Source of the DNA: Micromonospora saelicesensis
GTDB lineage: Bacteria; Actinomycetota; Actinomycetes; Mycobacteriales; Micromonosporaceae
Assembly (NCBI RefSeq): GCF_900091575.1
Contig: NZ_FMCR01000003.1
Span: 721,122-785,121 of the forward strand
Length of the DNA stretch: 64,000 nucleotides
Reading direction: 5' to 3'
How positions within the stretch are numbered: position 1 is the first letter of the stretch; each line of letters begins with the position of its first letter. Below the pieces are notes generated by a model. It did no database searches. It was given only the letters and a program-made list of their open reading frames with translations, and was not told where the DNA came from. This document shows positions 33,600-43,159 of the stretch, piece after piece. The translations under genes and the position numbers were made by a program.

Positions 33600-36500
33600 T
33601 CAGGGGCGGGGCTGCCCGGTGAGGTGGTTCAGCGAGCGGGCGACCAGGTCATCGCGGGACGCCGGAGGCAGACCCTCCAACCCGAAGCCCAGGTACACCG
33701 TGTCCCCGGTGACCACCACCGAGCCCTCCTCGAACGCCTGCTGGCTGCGCGACCAGTCGTTGGCGTTGCCGGCGGAGCCGGGCGGTGGGCCGGCGACCGT
33801 CCAGCCACCCAGGTCGGCCGACTCGAACGAGGTGTCCGCCACTGTCGACCCGTCGACCAGCACCCGGGCGTCGTCCAGGAAGACGCCGAGACCCTGGGTG
33901 CTCCAGTCCGAGGCGTACGTGATCGACACCTCGACCTGCTTACCGGCGTAGCCCGACAGGTCGGCCACGAACTCCTTCCAGCCTCCCGACGACCCGCTCG
34001 CCGCGTTCCAGCTGCCGGTGCTCCCGGTGGGGGAGCAGTCCGCGCCCTGGTAGTGCGCGAGGAACGGGTGCAACTGCTCCACCCAACCCTCGGCGCAGCT
34101 GTCCCCGGTGCCCGTGCTGGTCTTGCCGTTGGCGTCCGGCAGGGTCGTCCAGTCGTCGCTACCCACCTCGTGCGCCTCGACGAACATGAAGTCCCAGTCC
34201 TGCTCGATCTCGTAGGAGGTGGAGAAGCGCAACTCTCCGCTGCTCGCCCCGGTGAGATCCACAGTGCGTGTGAGCCGCTTGTACGACTCGTCGGTCTGTC
34301 CGCTGTACAGGTACCACTCACCCGTGCGCGGATCGAACGGCGCGCCGCCCGGTCGGCCCCAGCCCACCGGCGCGGAACTGGCGAACTGCGGGAACTCGTC
34401 CGGCGGCAGGAAGCTCGACGTGGTCAGGAACGACGCGGTGTGCGCCTGGTTCTCCGCCGAGCCGGAGGCGTTCAGCTGCCCGTCGAAGCCGGTGAACGCG
34501 GCGTCGGTCCCGACGACCGGGAACGGCTCCCCGTCCGGGCTGGTCCCGCCGTCGCTGACGTAGGTGTGCGCGCCCAGCCAGTACTGCTGGAAGTCGTTCA
34601 ACAGCGGCAGACAGCTGGCGGCCTCGGCGTCGGTGCACTCCGGTGGCGCGTCCGGGTGATAGACGTACGAACCGTTGGCGCCCTGCGCGAACAACGCGTA
34701 CTGGCCGCTGACCAGCAGTTTGCCGCCCTCGTTCAGGTAGTCCCGAACGGCCAGCTCGGTTTCCAGTGCCGCCCTGGCCGTCGTGCCGGCCACCTGACCG
34801 GGGGAGCGCAGGATCACGTCGTCGCCGGTCTCCCAGACCACCGCCTCGTAGTGCGACAGCACGCCGAGCGGGTGCGGTGCCTTGCGGCCCATCGCGTCGA
34901 AGTCGTACACGTCACTGCTGCGCCCGGCGGCGCCCAGCGACGCCGCGACCTCGTCGGCGTACTTCGCTGTGGTGCCGGTCTGCGCCGGGCTGAGGCCGGT
35001 GACGTCCTCCACCGCGAGGACCAGCACGTTGCCGCCGATGTCGTTGTGCACCCGATAGGTGAAGTGTTCGCTGGCCACCACCCCGGCACGTGGTTTGTTT
35101 CCGGTGAACCAGACCTCCACCCGGTCGCCCGGCTTCGCGCCGCTGACCGTGCCCCGTAGCTCGGCGTAGTAGTCGTCGTGTGTGTCGCCGTACCGCTCGC
35201 CGCCGCGCCACTCGCGGACCGCTACCGTCTTCGGCCGCCCACCGTTGACCGTGTAGTGCATCCGCACGTTCCTCAGCGCCCGACGGGTGATCGAGGCGAC
35301 CTGCTGGGTGCGCCCGTACGAGGTGTCGAAGGCGTCGACCACGAAGTCCGGGGTGCTTCGACCGACCACCGAGACCGGGTCGTCCGGGTCCGCCGCCGAC
35401 CGGGCCACGGCCAACGCGAACGGTAGGTTCTTGCTCACCTCGCCAGCGATCAGCGCCTCGTCGTCAGGGAAGATGAAGCCGCTGACGCAGTCCTCCGGGC
35501 GCCACTGGTCGTCCGGGTCGACGGCCGAGGCGGCCTCGCAGGTGGACATCTCCGGGGTGAAGCCCAGCGTGCCGTACCTGACGGTGGCGTGACTGTCGGT
35601 GTCACCGTTCGTGGTGTACAGCTCCGCGGAGATGTCCGGGTCGTAGCCGGGCACCGCGGGGTGCGCGTCGTCCCCGACCATCGCCTTGTAGATCTCGTCG
35701 TCCGGGCTGGGGGTGCTCACCTGCCAGCCGATGCCGTAGAGCAGCAGTTCGGCCGCCGAGTGGTAGTTCACGAAGAACTCGAACCCGACCCGCTTGAAGA
35801 GCCGGTCCAGCGCCTTGGTCTCCGGCTCGGAGTTGGGGCCCGGGCCCCGGTAGGTCTCGCTGTTCGGCTCCGGCGACGAGCCCTCGTTGTCGTACCCCCA
35901 CTTGTAGCTGAAGTTGCGGTTGAGGTCGACGCCGTCGCCGGAGCCGAGCTGCCCGTCGCCGTTGTTGTCCCGCAGGTTCTTGCGCCACAAACGGTTGCCG
36001 GGGGTGAACGTGAAGTCGTAGCCGTCCGGGTTGGCGACCGGCAGGAACCACAGCTCGGTCGTGTCCAGCAGTCGGGTGATCTCCCGGTCGGTGCCGTAGC
36101 TGTCCAGCACGTGATGCATCAGCCGGCGGGTCATCTCCGGTGTGATCCACTCGCGGGCGTGCTGCGCACCGGCGTAGAGCACCGCCGGTCGCCGGCCGTC
36201 TTCGACGGTCCGCGCATTCTTGGTGACCTTCACGGCGACGATCGGCTGCCCCTGCTGGCTGCGACCGATCGTCTCCACCTTGGTCAGCTTGGGATACCGG
36301 GCCGCGGTGGCGTTCAGCTCGTCTCGCAGGCCGCCCGGCTCACCATAGGGACGGAAACTCGTCCAGCCGGCCGCGGCCTGCTCCCGTAGCGCCTGCGACG
36401 CGTCCTTGCCTCGCACCTTCTTCACCGACAGCGGTACGCCCTTGTCGGTCAACCGCTTCGCCTGCCGTCGGCTGAGGACCGTCTCGACCGTCGTGCGGCC

Positions 36501-36707
36501 GGCCGCGTCCGCCTTCGCGTCGTGGCCGAGGTCGACCCCCGCCGCGCGCAGTTGCTCCCGCTGTTTCGCGTCGACAGTGCCGACGTACACCTCCAGGCCG
36601 TCGCGGACGCCCGGGTCGGACGGCGGCCGCGCGCTGGCCGGTGGGGTCAGTGCCAGTGCGCCGAGCAGGGTGACCACGCCGGCGATCGCCAGTCGTCTCG
36701 GTCTCAT
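33600..36707 (-). CDS. Secreted M14 zinc carboxypeptidase with C-terminal MAM/immune-inhibitor-A-like domains
   Basis: 1035 aa. A signal peptide (about 1-26) precedes a propeptide-like region (about 27-125). The M14 domain follows (about 130-440) with zinc ligands in AGAQHAREW (H183, E186), substrate region NPDGYDFTF, VDLNRNFSYKW, and the third ligand in FVNYHSAAE; FTPEMSTCEAA carries the catalytic Glu. The C-terminal half (about 460-1035) holds beta-rich modules including two segments like immune inhibitor A (LRFSTSYEIEQDWDFMFVEAH; VEVSITYASDWSTQGLGVFLDD). It is exported and should trim C-terminal residues of peptides. AAGGAGG lies just before the ATG. Confidence 0.95.
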   Translation of the reverse strand: MRPRRLAIAGVVTLLGALALTPPASARPPSDPGVRDGLEVYVGTVDAKQREQLRAAGVDLGHDAKADAAGRTTVETVLSRRQAKRLTDKGVPLSVKKVRGKDASQALREQAAAGWTSFRPYGEPGGLRDELNATAARYPKLTKVETIGRSQQGQPIVAVKVTKNARTVEDGRRPAVLYAGAQHAREWITPEMTRRLMHHVLDSYGTDREITRLLDTTELWFLPVANPDGYDFTFTPGNRLWRKNLRDNNGDGQLGSGDGVDLNRNFSYKWGYDNEGSSPEPNSETYRGPGPNSEPETKALDRLFKRVGFEFFVNYHSAAELLLYGIGWQVSTPSPDDEIYKAMVGDDAHPAVPGYDPDISAELYTTNGDTDSHATVRYGTLGFTPEMSTCEAASAVDPDDQWRPEDCVSGFIFPDDEALIAGEVSKNLPFALAVARSAADPDDPVSVVGRSTPDFVVDAFDTSYGRTQQVASITRRALRNVRMHYTVNGGRPKTVAVREWRGGERYGDTHDDYYAELRGTVSGAKPGDRVEVWFTGNKPRAGVVASEHFTYRVHNDIGGNVLVLAVEDVTGLSPAQTGTTAKYADEVAASLGAAGRSSDVYDFDAMGRKAPHPLGVLSHYEAVVWETGDDVILRSPGQVAGTTARAALETELAVRDYLNEGGKLLVSGQYALFAQGANGSYVYHPDAPPECTDAEAASCLPLLNDFQQYWLGAHTYVSDGGTSPDGEPFPVVGTDAAFTGFDGQLNASGSAENQAHTASFLTTSSFLPPDEFPQFASSAPVGWGRPGGAPFDPRTGEWYLYSGQTDESYKRLTRTVDLTGASSGELRFSTSYEIEQDWDFMFVEAHEVGSDDWTTLPDANGKTSTGTGDSCAEGWVEQLHPFLAHYQGADCSPTGSTGSWNAASGSSGGWKEFVADLSGYAGKQVEVSITYASDWSTQGLGVFLDDARVLVDGSTVADTSFESADLGGWTVAGPPPGSAGNANDWSRSQQAFEEGSVVVTGDTVYLGFGLEGLPPASRDDLVARSLNHLTGQPRP

Positions 36708-36972
36708 CGCGCCTCCTTGGGTGAAGGACCTGTAGGCGCGAGCCTTCGGTGCGGCGTTATCGATGTCAATAGTTCGATGGGCGAGAGGTGACTGGCCGTG
36801 TCGATGCCGGTGCCAGTTGTGATGGTCTGTTGCTGCCTCAAGCCGGAACCGGGCAAGGGGATGTCAACCGCTTTTGGGTAACTTCTTGATTACTATCCGT
36901 TTTGCTCAGCTATGGTGCTCTCGTGTGTTTCATGGGGGAAATGTTCCTAACTCGTCGAATGAACGACGGATC

Positions 36973-38352
36973 GTGGCGGACGCGGGTAGCACGGTGAGGG
37001 GTGCCGGAGTACTCAGCCCTCCCGCAGTCACGGCTCCGCGTCCGAGCGGGCGCGACGGCGTGGGCGCCGGCTCGGGGTCGGGCTCGGCCGGACCGTGGGC
37101 CGCGCGAATCTTCCGGTGCTATCCGGTCAGCCTGGTGGTGCTCGCACCGTACGTGCTGTTCATCCTTCCGATAGCTGTGGTGTACGAGAATCCCGACCTC
37201 GGATTTCTGATGCGTCTGGTCGGACTGGCACTGGCGGGCAGCCTGCTGGTGGAGACGGCCGCGCTGCCGCTGCGTGGCTCAGCGCTCGGCTGGGCTCGCG
37301 GCGTACGGGCGGTGAACGGTCATCCGCGCATCTACGCCGTCGCTCGCTGTGTCGCCGTGGTCAGCATCGCCGCGGATCTGACCGGTGCGGTGGTCGGGCG
37401 TGGGACCATTTTCACGCAGGTCTCCGGGGGCCTCCCCGACTCGCCACTCGGCAGTCTCACCGCTCTGGTCTCCGGCTGGTCGGCGCTTGCCGTCGCCCTG
37501 CTGATCGCGTCCACCCTGGGCGGCCGTGCCAGCACGCGGAGGGTTGGTGGCTGGCTGTTCGCGCTGGCGCTGACCCAGGCGCTTCTCGTCGTCATGACAG
37601 CCCGTGCCGCGCCCCTGCTCGGGTTCATCTCCTTCGTGGCGGCGGCTGGCGCCATCTCCGGAGTCATCCGGGCCCGCTACCTCGCGGTGGCCGCGGTGGT
37701 GGTCGCCCTTGCCTGGCCCACCCTTTTCGAGTTGCGCAACGACATCCGCCAGAGCGGTGGGGTCAGTGTGTCCGAGCAGGTCACCGCCGAGGACCGCCTC
37801 CGGCTGGACCTCCAGATGTCGGCAGTCGCCCACCACCGGGTCCCGGTGGACCTGCCACAGCCCGGTCCGGTGGACTACCTGCGGTACGGGCTGGTGCCCA
37901 GGGTGCTGGACACCGACCGGCCCACCATCTCCACCGGAGTGGTGATCAATCAGTACCTCGGTAGCAGCGCCACCTCGGCCTACAGCTTCCTGGCCCTGGG
38001 CAACGTGTATTTCCTCGACGGACCGTGGGCGGTCATCGTCTACTACGGGCTGTGGTCGGCCCTCATGGTGCTGCTGCTGCGGGTCGGCGGGGCGCCCGGT
38101 CCGATGCGCCTTGCCGCGCTCTGTTTCACGCTCGCCGGCCCTCTGCTGTGGTCCAGCACCTACCCCGATTCGATGATCGCCGTCATTCAGCACGCGGTTT
38201 CGGCGGTACCAGTGTTCGTGCTGCTTCGTTTGACGGACAGGAGTAGCAGCGGTTCAGAAGGGAAGCAGCATGCAGGCAGACGCCATCAGGCAGGAACTGC
38301 GGCGATTGGCCACGCACTACCCGCCGGAGTGGCGGGCAGCACTCGAGCATGA
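36973..38352 (+). CDS. Polytopic membrane protein, Wzy-like polymerase candidate (paralogue 1)
   Basis: 459 aa from the GTG at 36973; the start is uncertain, and GTG 36994 or an upstream TTG/GTG are possible. After a low-complexity N-terminus (about 1-40) there are about ten membrane helices and a long external loop (about 240-335) with YLRYGLVPRVLDTDRPTIST. O-antigen polymerases have this layout (many helices, one large periplasmic loop), and a near neighbour at 40456 is clearly homologous. The 3' end overlaps the methyltransferase gene by 83 bp. Polymerase function is inferred from context and topology. Confidence 0.78.
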   Translation: MADAGSTVRGAGVLSPPAVTAPRPSGRDGVGAGSGSGSAGPWAARIFRCYPVSLVVLAPYVLFILPIAVVYENPDLGFLMRLVGLALAGSLLVETAALPLRGSALGWARGVRAVNGHPRIYAVARCVAVVSIAADLTGAVVGRGTIFTQVSGGLPDSPLGSLTALVSGWSALAVALLIASTLGGRASTRRVGGWLFALALTQALLVVMTARAAPLLGFISFVAAAGAISGVIRARYLAVAAVVVALAWPTLFELRNDIRQSGGVSVSEQVTAEDRLRLDLQMSAVAHHRVPVDLPQPGPVDYLRYGLVPRVLDTDRPTISTGVVINQYLGSSATSAYSFLALGNVYFLDGPWAVIVYYGLWSALMVLLLRVGGAPGPMRLAALCFTLAGPLLWSSTYPDSMIAVIQHAVSAVPVFVLLRLTDRSSSGSEGKQHAGRRHQAGTAAIGHALPAGVAGSTRA

Positions 38353-39037
38353 GGTGGAGCGGCAGACGTTCCACATCGGGCTGGTGTCCGGGCTCGTGCC
38401 CGCGGGGGCCGTTGCCGACATCGGAGGCGGGACGGGGCTCTTCTCGGTCGGGTGCGCCGCAGCGGGCATGTCCGTCACCCTGATCGACGACTTCGCCGAC
38501 CCCGGGAATGAAGCCCGTACCGACGAGTTGCTCGACGTGCATCGCGGTGGCGGCGTCAAGATCGAGGTTCGGGATGTCGTCCGGGATGGACTGGGCCTGG
38601 CGCCTGGGTCGATGGACGTCATCACCACCTTCGACAGCATGGAGCACTGGCACAGCTCACCGAAGCGTCTGTTCGCCGAGGTGACGACGGCGCTGCGCCC
38701 CGGCGGATGGTTCCTGCTCGGCGTACCCAACTGTGTCAACCTCCGCAAGCGTGTCACCGTCCCGCTGGGGCGTGGCAAGTGGTCGTCCATGGCCGACTGG
38801 TATGAGCGCCCGCATTTTCGCGGCCACGTGCGGGAACCAGACGTCGACGACCTGCGGTACATAGCTCGGGACATGAAGCTGACGAGCGTGCGGATCATCG
38901 GTCGCAACTGGCTCGGTCGCGGCCACGCCCATCCGCTCGTCCGGGCGTTGACCCCAGTGGTGGACCGGGTGCTTCGTAGCCGGCCCACTCTCTGTTCGGA
39001 CATCTACCTGCTCGGACGCAGGCCCCTCGACCACTGA
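38270..39037 (+). CDS. SAM-dependent methyltransferase (class I)
   Basis: 255 aa. AdoMet-binding motif I is VADIGGGTGLFSVG (about 48-60), motif II is near TLIDDFADPG, and motif III is DVITTFDSMEHWHSSP, typical of Methyltransf_11/23 proteins. It has no membrane segment. The ATG at 38270 has GAAGGGAAG upstream and overlaps the preceding polymerase-like gene by 83 bp. It could methylate a sugar or glycolipid intermediate. The substrate is not determined. Confidence 0.88.
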   Translation: MQADAIRQELRRLATHYPPEWRAALEHEVERQTFHIGLVSGLVPAGAVADIGGGTGLFSVGCAAAGMSVTLIDDFADPGNEARTDELLDVHRGGGVKIEVRDVVRDGLGLAPGSMDVITTFDSMEHWHSSPKRLFAEVTTALRPGGWFLLGVPNCVNLRKRVTVPLGRGKWSSMADWYERPHFRGHVREPDVDDLRYIARDMKLTSVRIIGRNWLGRGHAHPLVRALTPVVDRVLRSRPTLCSDIYLLGRRPLDH

Positions 39038-39092
39038 GCGTCGGCCGTGCGATCCCCGACCAACAGTGACATCGACTGAGAGGTGTAGGCCC

Positions 39093-40403
39093 GTGGACCG
39101 TTCCTGGCTTGGTCGAGCAGTCCTGCGTGCCCGTCACCAGGCGCTGGCGCGGAAGGTCGCCCTGTACGACGAGGCGCGGGACCGGACGCGGATCGAACGG
39201 CACCAGGTACGACGCTTCAACGAGGTCTGGGAGTACTGCCTCGCCGAGGTGCCGTTCTACCGGTCGTGGCGCCGGGAGCACGGTCTCCCGGAGCGGATCG
39301 ACCAGCTCGGGGACCTGCGAGGTTTCCCGCCGTTGACCAAGGAAGTCCTTATCGCCCGGCAGGACGAGATCTTTCAGAACGGCCGGATCCGCGACGCCTA
39401 CACCACCGGAGGCAGCACCGGGCAGCCGACGCGATATCCCCGTGGCGCTGGTGAGGCCGACGGGCGGTGGGTCGACGCGTACCTCGGCCGGCACTGGGCG
39501 GGAGTCCGTCCGACCGATCCGGGGGTGCTGCTGTGGGGGCATTCCCACCTGTTCGGCGCCGGCCTGCCCGGCCAGTTGGCCCAGATGAAGCGAAGGCTCG
39601 CTGACCTGGTCGTGAACGTCACCCGGCTCAATGCCTACGATCTCAGCGAACCGTCGCTGCACAAGCACTACCTGGCCGTGCGCCAGCGTGATCCGGTAGC
39701 GCTCACGGGCTACACCTCAGCGGTGTTCAAACTGGCGCGGTACATCGAACGGAACCAACTCGACCTGGGGGAACCACGGCGGCTGCGGGCGGTGGTCCTG
39801 TGTGCCGAAACGGCCAGCGACGCTGACATCGCCATGGTCGAGCGGGTGTTCAAGGTCCCGGCAGTGATCGAGTACGGCTCGGCCGAGACGGGCGTGCTCG
39901 CCATGTCCCACCTGAGCACCAGGGACATCAGAGTCATCTGGGACAGCTTCGTCTGTCTTACCGACGGTGACGGTGAACTCAGTGTCACCACTTTGGCGGA
40001 CCGTCTCTTCCCGCTGGTGCACTATGCCATCGGCGACCGCGTCGAGCCGAGCAACGTGGTGGACGGTAACGCTCTGGCGTTCCGCGCGGTCCTCGGCCGG
40101 CAGCAGGACATCGTCCGGGTCGGGTCGGCACGAGGGCTCCTCGACCTGTCCGCCATCCTTCCAGTCCACATCCTCAAGTCGTACCCGGGCATCATCGGAG
40201 TTCAGTTCCGGCAGGTGCGTCCGGACGCACTGCGTATCCACGTCGAGGCCGACCGTCCACTCGACCTGGCGGACGTCGGCGCCTATTTCGTGCGCGAACT
40301 GCGAAAGGACCATCCCGAGCTGAACGCGGACTCGATCAGCTTCGCCCAGATCTCCGATCCTGCCCGGACCCGGGCTGGCAAGCATGCCCTCTTCGTGCCG
40401 TGA
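39093..40403 (+). CDS. CapK/phenylacetate-CoA ligase-like adenylate-forming enzyme
   Basis: 436 aa from the GTG at 39093 (GAGAGG 9 nt upstream). The AMP-forming core includes the P-loop AYTTGGSTGQPTRYPRG, EYGSAETGVLAMS (aromatic-Glu adenylate-binding region) and the GDRVEPS hinge. CapK-family proteins are found in capsule/LPS loci and in exopolysaccharide clusters; the acid they activate is usually unknown. It sits between the two polymerase-like genes, together with a methyltransferase, so it may activate an acyl group for decorating the repeat unit. That is inference. Confidence 0.85.
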   Translation: MDRSWLGRAVLRARHQALARKVALYDEARDRTRIERHQVRRFNEVWEYCLAEVPFYRSWRREHGLPERIDQLGDLRGFPPLTKEVLIARQDEIFQNGRIRDAYTTGGSTGQPTRYPRGAGEADGRWVDAYLGRHWAGVRPTDPGVLLWGHSHLFGAGLPGQLAQMKRRLADLVVNVTRLNAYDLSEPSLHKHYLAVRQRDPVALTGYTSAVFKLARYIERNQLDLGEPRRLRAVVLCAETASDADIAMVERVFKVPAVIEYGSAETGVLAMSHLSTRDIRVIWDSFVCLTDGDGELSVTTLADRLFPLVHYAIGDRVEPSNVVDGNALAFRAVLGRQQDIVRVGSARGLLDLSAILPVHILKSYPGIIGVQFRQVRPDALRIHVEADRPLDLADVGAYFVRELRKDHPELNADSISFAQISDPARTRAGKHALFVP

Positions 40404-40455
40404 GACCGACGGGTGCCGTGGACCGTTGTCCGTTTCTGACGAGGGGGAGCGTCGT

Positions 40456-41790
40456 TTGACAGTGGTGCCGACTCCTCGGGCTGCCTTCTCGTCTCCGACG
40501 GGAACCACACCGCATCGGTTGCCACCTCCGCAGCGATCCGCGCGCACCTCCGGCGGGAGGGTGATCTGGTTCCTGCGGCACTACCCGATCACCATCCTGG
40601 TAGCGGCGCCGTACGCGCTGCTCTTCGTACCGATGGCTGTGTTCAACGCCAACCCGCAGACCCCCTTCATCCTTCGGCTGTTGGGTGCGGCGCTCATCGG
40701 CACGCTGCTTGTCGAGACGGCTGCCGGTGCGGCTCGTCCTCGACCCCGGTGGCGACCAGACATCACCGCCGTCAGCGCGTCCCATTGCCACCTGTATCTG
40801 GTGGCTCGGCTGGTCGCCGTGGTCAGCATCGCCGCCTCGATCACGGGGGCCCGTGCCGGTCAGGGGACCATCTTCACCCAGTTGGGCGACGAGGTAGCCG
40901 CCTCCCCGGTCGCCCGGGTGACCGCGCTCTCGGCCGGGTGGTCCTACCTGGCATTTGCGCTGCTGCTCTCCAGCTTCCTCGGTGGCCATGCCAAGCGCGC
41001 CAGGGTGCTCGGCTGGATCGGCCTCCTGGTCGCCGGACAGATCGCGACGGCGGCGCTGACCGGCATCACATCTCCGCTGTTCGGCTTCCTGTCGTTCGTC
41101 GCCGGCGCCGGCGCGATCTGCGGATTGTTCCGGGTGCGGGAGGTGGTGATCCTCGGTGTGGTGCTCCTGCTGGCGTGGCCGACGCTGTTCGCCGTGCGCA
41201 ACGACATCCGGGTCGAGGGCGGGGTGAGCGTGGCCGACGACGTCAGCGCCCAGGACCGGATGCGGCTCGATCTCCAGCTCGCTCACGCCGCCGAGTACGA
41301 TGTTCCGGTGGACGTCGGGCAGCCCGGCCCAAGCGAATTCGTCCGGTACGGCCTGGTGCCACGGATCCTCGACGCGGACCGACCGACCATCTCGACCGGA
41401 GCCCTGATAAACCAGTACCTCGGCGGCTCGGCGACCTCGTCGTACAGCTTTCTCGCGCTCGGCAACGTGTACTTCCTCGTCGGCTGGCTGGGGGTGCCGG
41501 TCTACTTCGCCGGCTGGGCGGCCTTGGCCCTGCTCCTGCTCCGGGCACGCGGCGCGCCGGGACCGATCCGGCTCAGCCTCTTCTGCTTCGTGCTGGCTGG
41601 CCCGCTGCTCTGGTCCAGCGGTTACCCCGACGCCATGATCGCTTTCCTTCAGCACACGGTCGCCGCACTGCCCGTCTTCGTGCTGCTGTTGCTGTTGAAG
41701 AAGCGGATGCCGGGTCGACATTCCGTGGACCGGAAGTCGGAGGTCCGGTTGCCGCTTGCCGCGGACCTGCGGACTACGTGGCGGGCCTGA
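40456..41790 (+). CDS. Polytopic membrane protein, Wzy-like polymerase candidate (paralogue 2)
   Basis: 444 aa from a TTG at 40456 with GGGGGAG upstream. About ten helices and an external loop with FVRYGLVPRILDADRPTIST, which matches the same place in the gene at 36973 almost residue for residue; LTGITSPLFGFLSFVAGAGAI and QYLGGSATSSYSFLALGNVYF also match. The two proteins are clearly duplicates. Only the short C-terminal tails and N-terminal tails differ. Two polymerases in one locus could make two linkages or serve two polymers. Confidence 0.78.
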   Translation: MTVVPTPRAAFSSPTGTTPHRLPPPQRSARTSGGRVIWFLRHYPITILVAAPYALLFVPMAVFNANPQTPFILRLLGAALIGTLLVETAAGAARPRPRWRPDITAVSASHCHLYLVARLVAVVSIAASITGARAGQGTIFTQLGDEVAASPVARVTALSAGWSYLAFALLLSSFLGGHAKRARVLGWIGLLVAGQIATAALTGITSPLFGFLSFVAGAGAICGLFRVREVVILGVVLLLAWPTLFAVRNDIRVEGGVSVADDVSAQDRMRLDLQLAHAAEYDVPVDVGQPGPSEFVRYGLVPRILDADRPTISTGALINQYLGGSATSSYSFLALGNVYFLVGWLGVPVYFAGWAALALLLLRARGAPGPIRLSLFCFVLAGPLLWSSGYPDAMIAFLQHTVAALPVFVLLLLLKKRMPGRHSVDRKSEVRLPLAADLRTTWRA

Positions 41791-41797
41791 CCGAGGG

Positions 41798-43159
41798 ATG
41801 ACCCGCCCAATCGGCGCGACCGCACACCGGCACCGTGGGCCGCCGAGCCGCGTCCGTGCCCTGGTCCGGGCGTTTGTCGGCGCTCGTGCCCCGTGGGCGG
41901 TCCTGACGACCGCCGTGTCGAGCCTGGGAAATCTGCTGCTGTCGCTGACCGTCGTGCGGCTTGCGCCGATCGACGACCTCGGCCGTTTCGCCTTGGCCTT
42001 CTCCCTCTACGTACTCGTCACCGGGCTGTCCCGGACGGTGGTCACCGAGGCCGTCCTTGCCGAGGCCGCGGTGGAGCGGGCCAACCGTCCCACGGTCGCG
42101 GCGGGCAGCCGCCGGGTAGCCGCTGTCGGCGTCGGGTGCGCCGTTCCACTGCTCGCCGGCGGGATCGCCGACCGCTCCAGCTACCTGATCCTTGTCGCCG
42201 TCGCTCTGCCCGGCCTGTTGCTGCACGACTACGCCAGAAACATCGGCGTGGGCGTGGGACGGCCGCGCCCTCCCTGCATGCGAGAGGTGATCTGGACTGG
42301 GGTGACCGCGCTCGCTGCCCTGCTGGGCCTGACCGGGGTGGTGGGTCCGTCAGGCGTCTTCGGCCTCTGGGCGGGCGCCGGTGCTCTACTCGGCTACGCC
42401 ACCGCCCTCCTGCACGGTCACAAGATCAGGCCTGGGTGGCTCCTCGACCGCACCGGCAGCCGCGCGGCTGTCAGCTACGGCCTCCAGTTCCTGCTCACCG
42501 CCGGATCGGCCCAACTCGCCCTGACGGCGTTGGGTGTGACGGTGGGTATGGCCGTCGTGGGCTCCTTGAGCGCGGGACGTACCGTACTCGGCCCGGCGAC
42601 GCTCCTGGTGGGAAGTGCATCCTCTCTGGTCATTCCTCACCTCGCCCGCGTCCGGACGGCGGCGGGGCCGGCACGACGGCGGGCCGCCGTGCGGATAACG
42701 GTGGTCCTGCTGCTCGCCACCGCGCCGGCCTGCCTGCTCGTCCTTCTGCTGCCCGACCATGTGGGGGAGACGGTCCTCGGCGACAACTGGCGGCACGCGC
42801 AGCCGCTGCTGTGGCTGCTGGCGCTCGAGGTTCTCTTCGGCGGGGTGGCCATGGTGGGGTTCGCGGGGCACCGGGTTCAAGGCGCCGCACGGCGGGCGCT
42901 GCTGCTCGGCGGTGTTCTCGGCGGGCTCAGAATCCCGATGGTGGTGGCCGGTGCCGTGGTGTGGGGGGCGGTCGGCGCTGCGGTCGCCCTGGCGCTCATG
43001 GGGCTGATCAGTGCCGCGGCGTGGTGGATCAGCTACCTGCAGAAGACCGGTGGCCGGACCGTCGTGGACAGCCGACCGGGCGGTATACCGACACCCGATT
43101 CGGGCACCGGTGGAAGGAGGTCCACACTCTCCGCGTCCAGGGTCAGCGGTGGCCGGTGA
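41798..43159 (+). CDS. Polysaccharide flippase (Wzx/MATE-like)
   Basis: 453 aa from the ATG at 41798, which has GAGGG directly against it, so a TTG at 41756 (GGAGG 12 nt upstream) is also possible. Twelve or so hydrophobic segments (for example LTTAVSSLGNLLLSLTVVRL; VLGPATLLVGSASSLVIPHL; ALLLGGVLGGLRIPMVVAG) fit the polysaccharide transport superfamily. It probably moves lipid-linked repeat units across the membrane. The 3' end overlaps the convergent aminotransferase gene by 17 bp. Substrate inferred from the neighbours. Confidence 0.83.
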   Translation: MTRPIGATAHRHRGPPSRVRALVRAFVGARAPWAVLTTAVSSLGNLLLSLTVVRLAPIDDLGRFALAFSLYVLVTGLSRTVVTEAVLAEAAVERANRPTVAAGSRRVAAVGVGCAVPLLAGGIADRSSYLILVAVALPGLLLHDYARNIGVGVGRPRPPCMREVIWTGVTALAALLGLTGVVGPSGVFGLWAGAGALLGYATALLHGHKIRPGWLLDRTGSRAAVSYGLQFLLTAGSAQLALTALGVTVGMAVVGSLSAGRTVLGPATLLVGSASSLVIPHLARVRTAAGPARRRAAVRITVVLLLATAPACLLVLLLPDHVGETVLGDNWRHAQPLLWLLALEVLFGGVAMVGFAGHRVQGAARRALLLGGVLGGLRIPMVVAGAVVWGAVGAAVALALMGLISAAAWWISYLQKTGGRTVVDSRPGGIPTPDSGTGGRRSTLSASRVSGGR

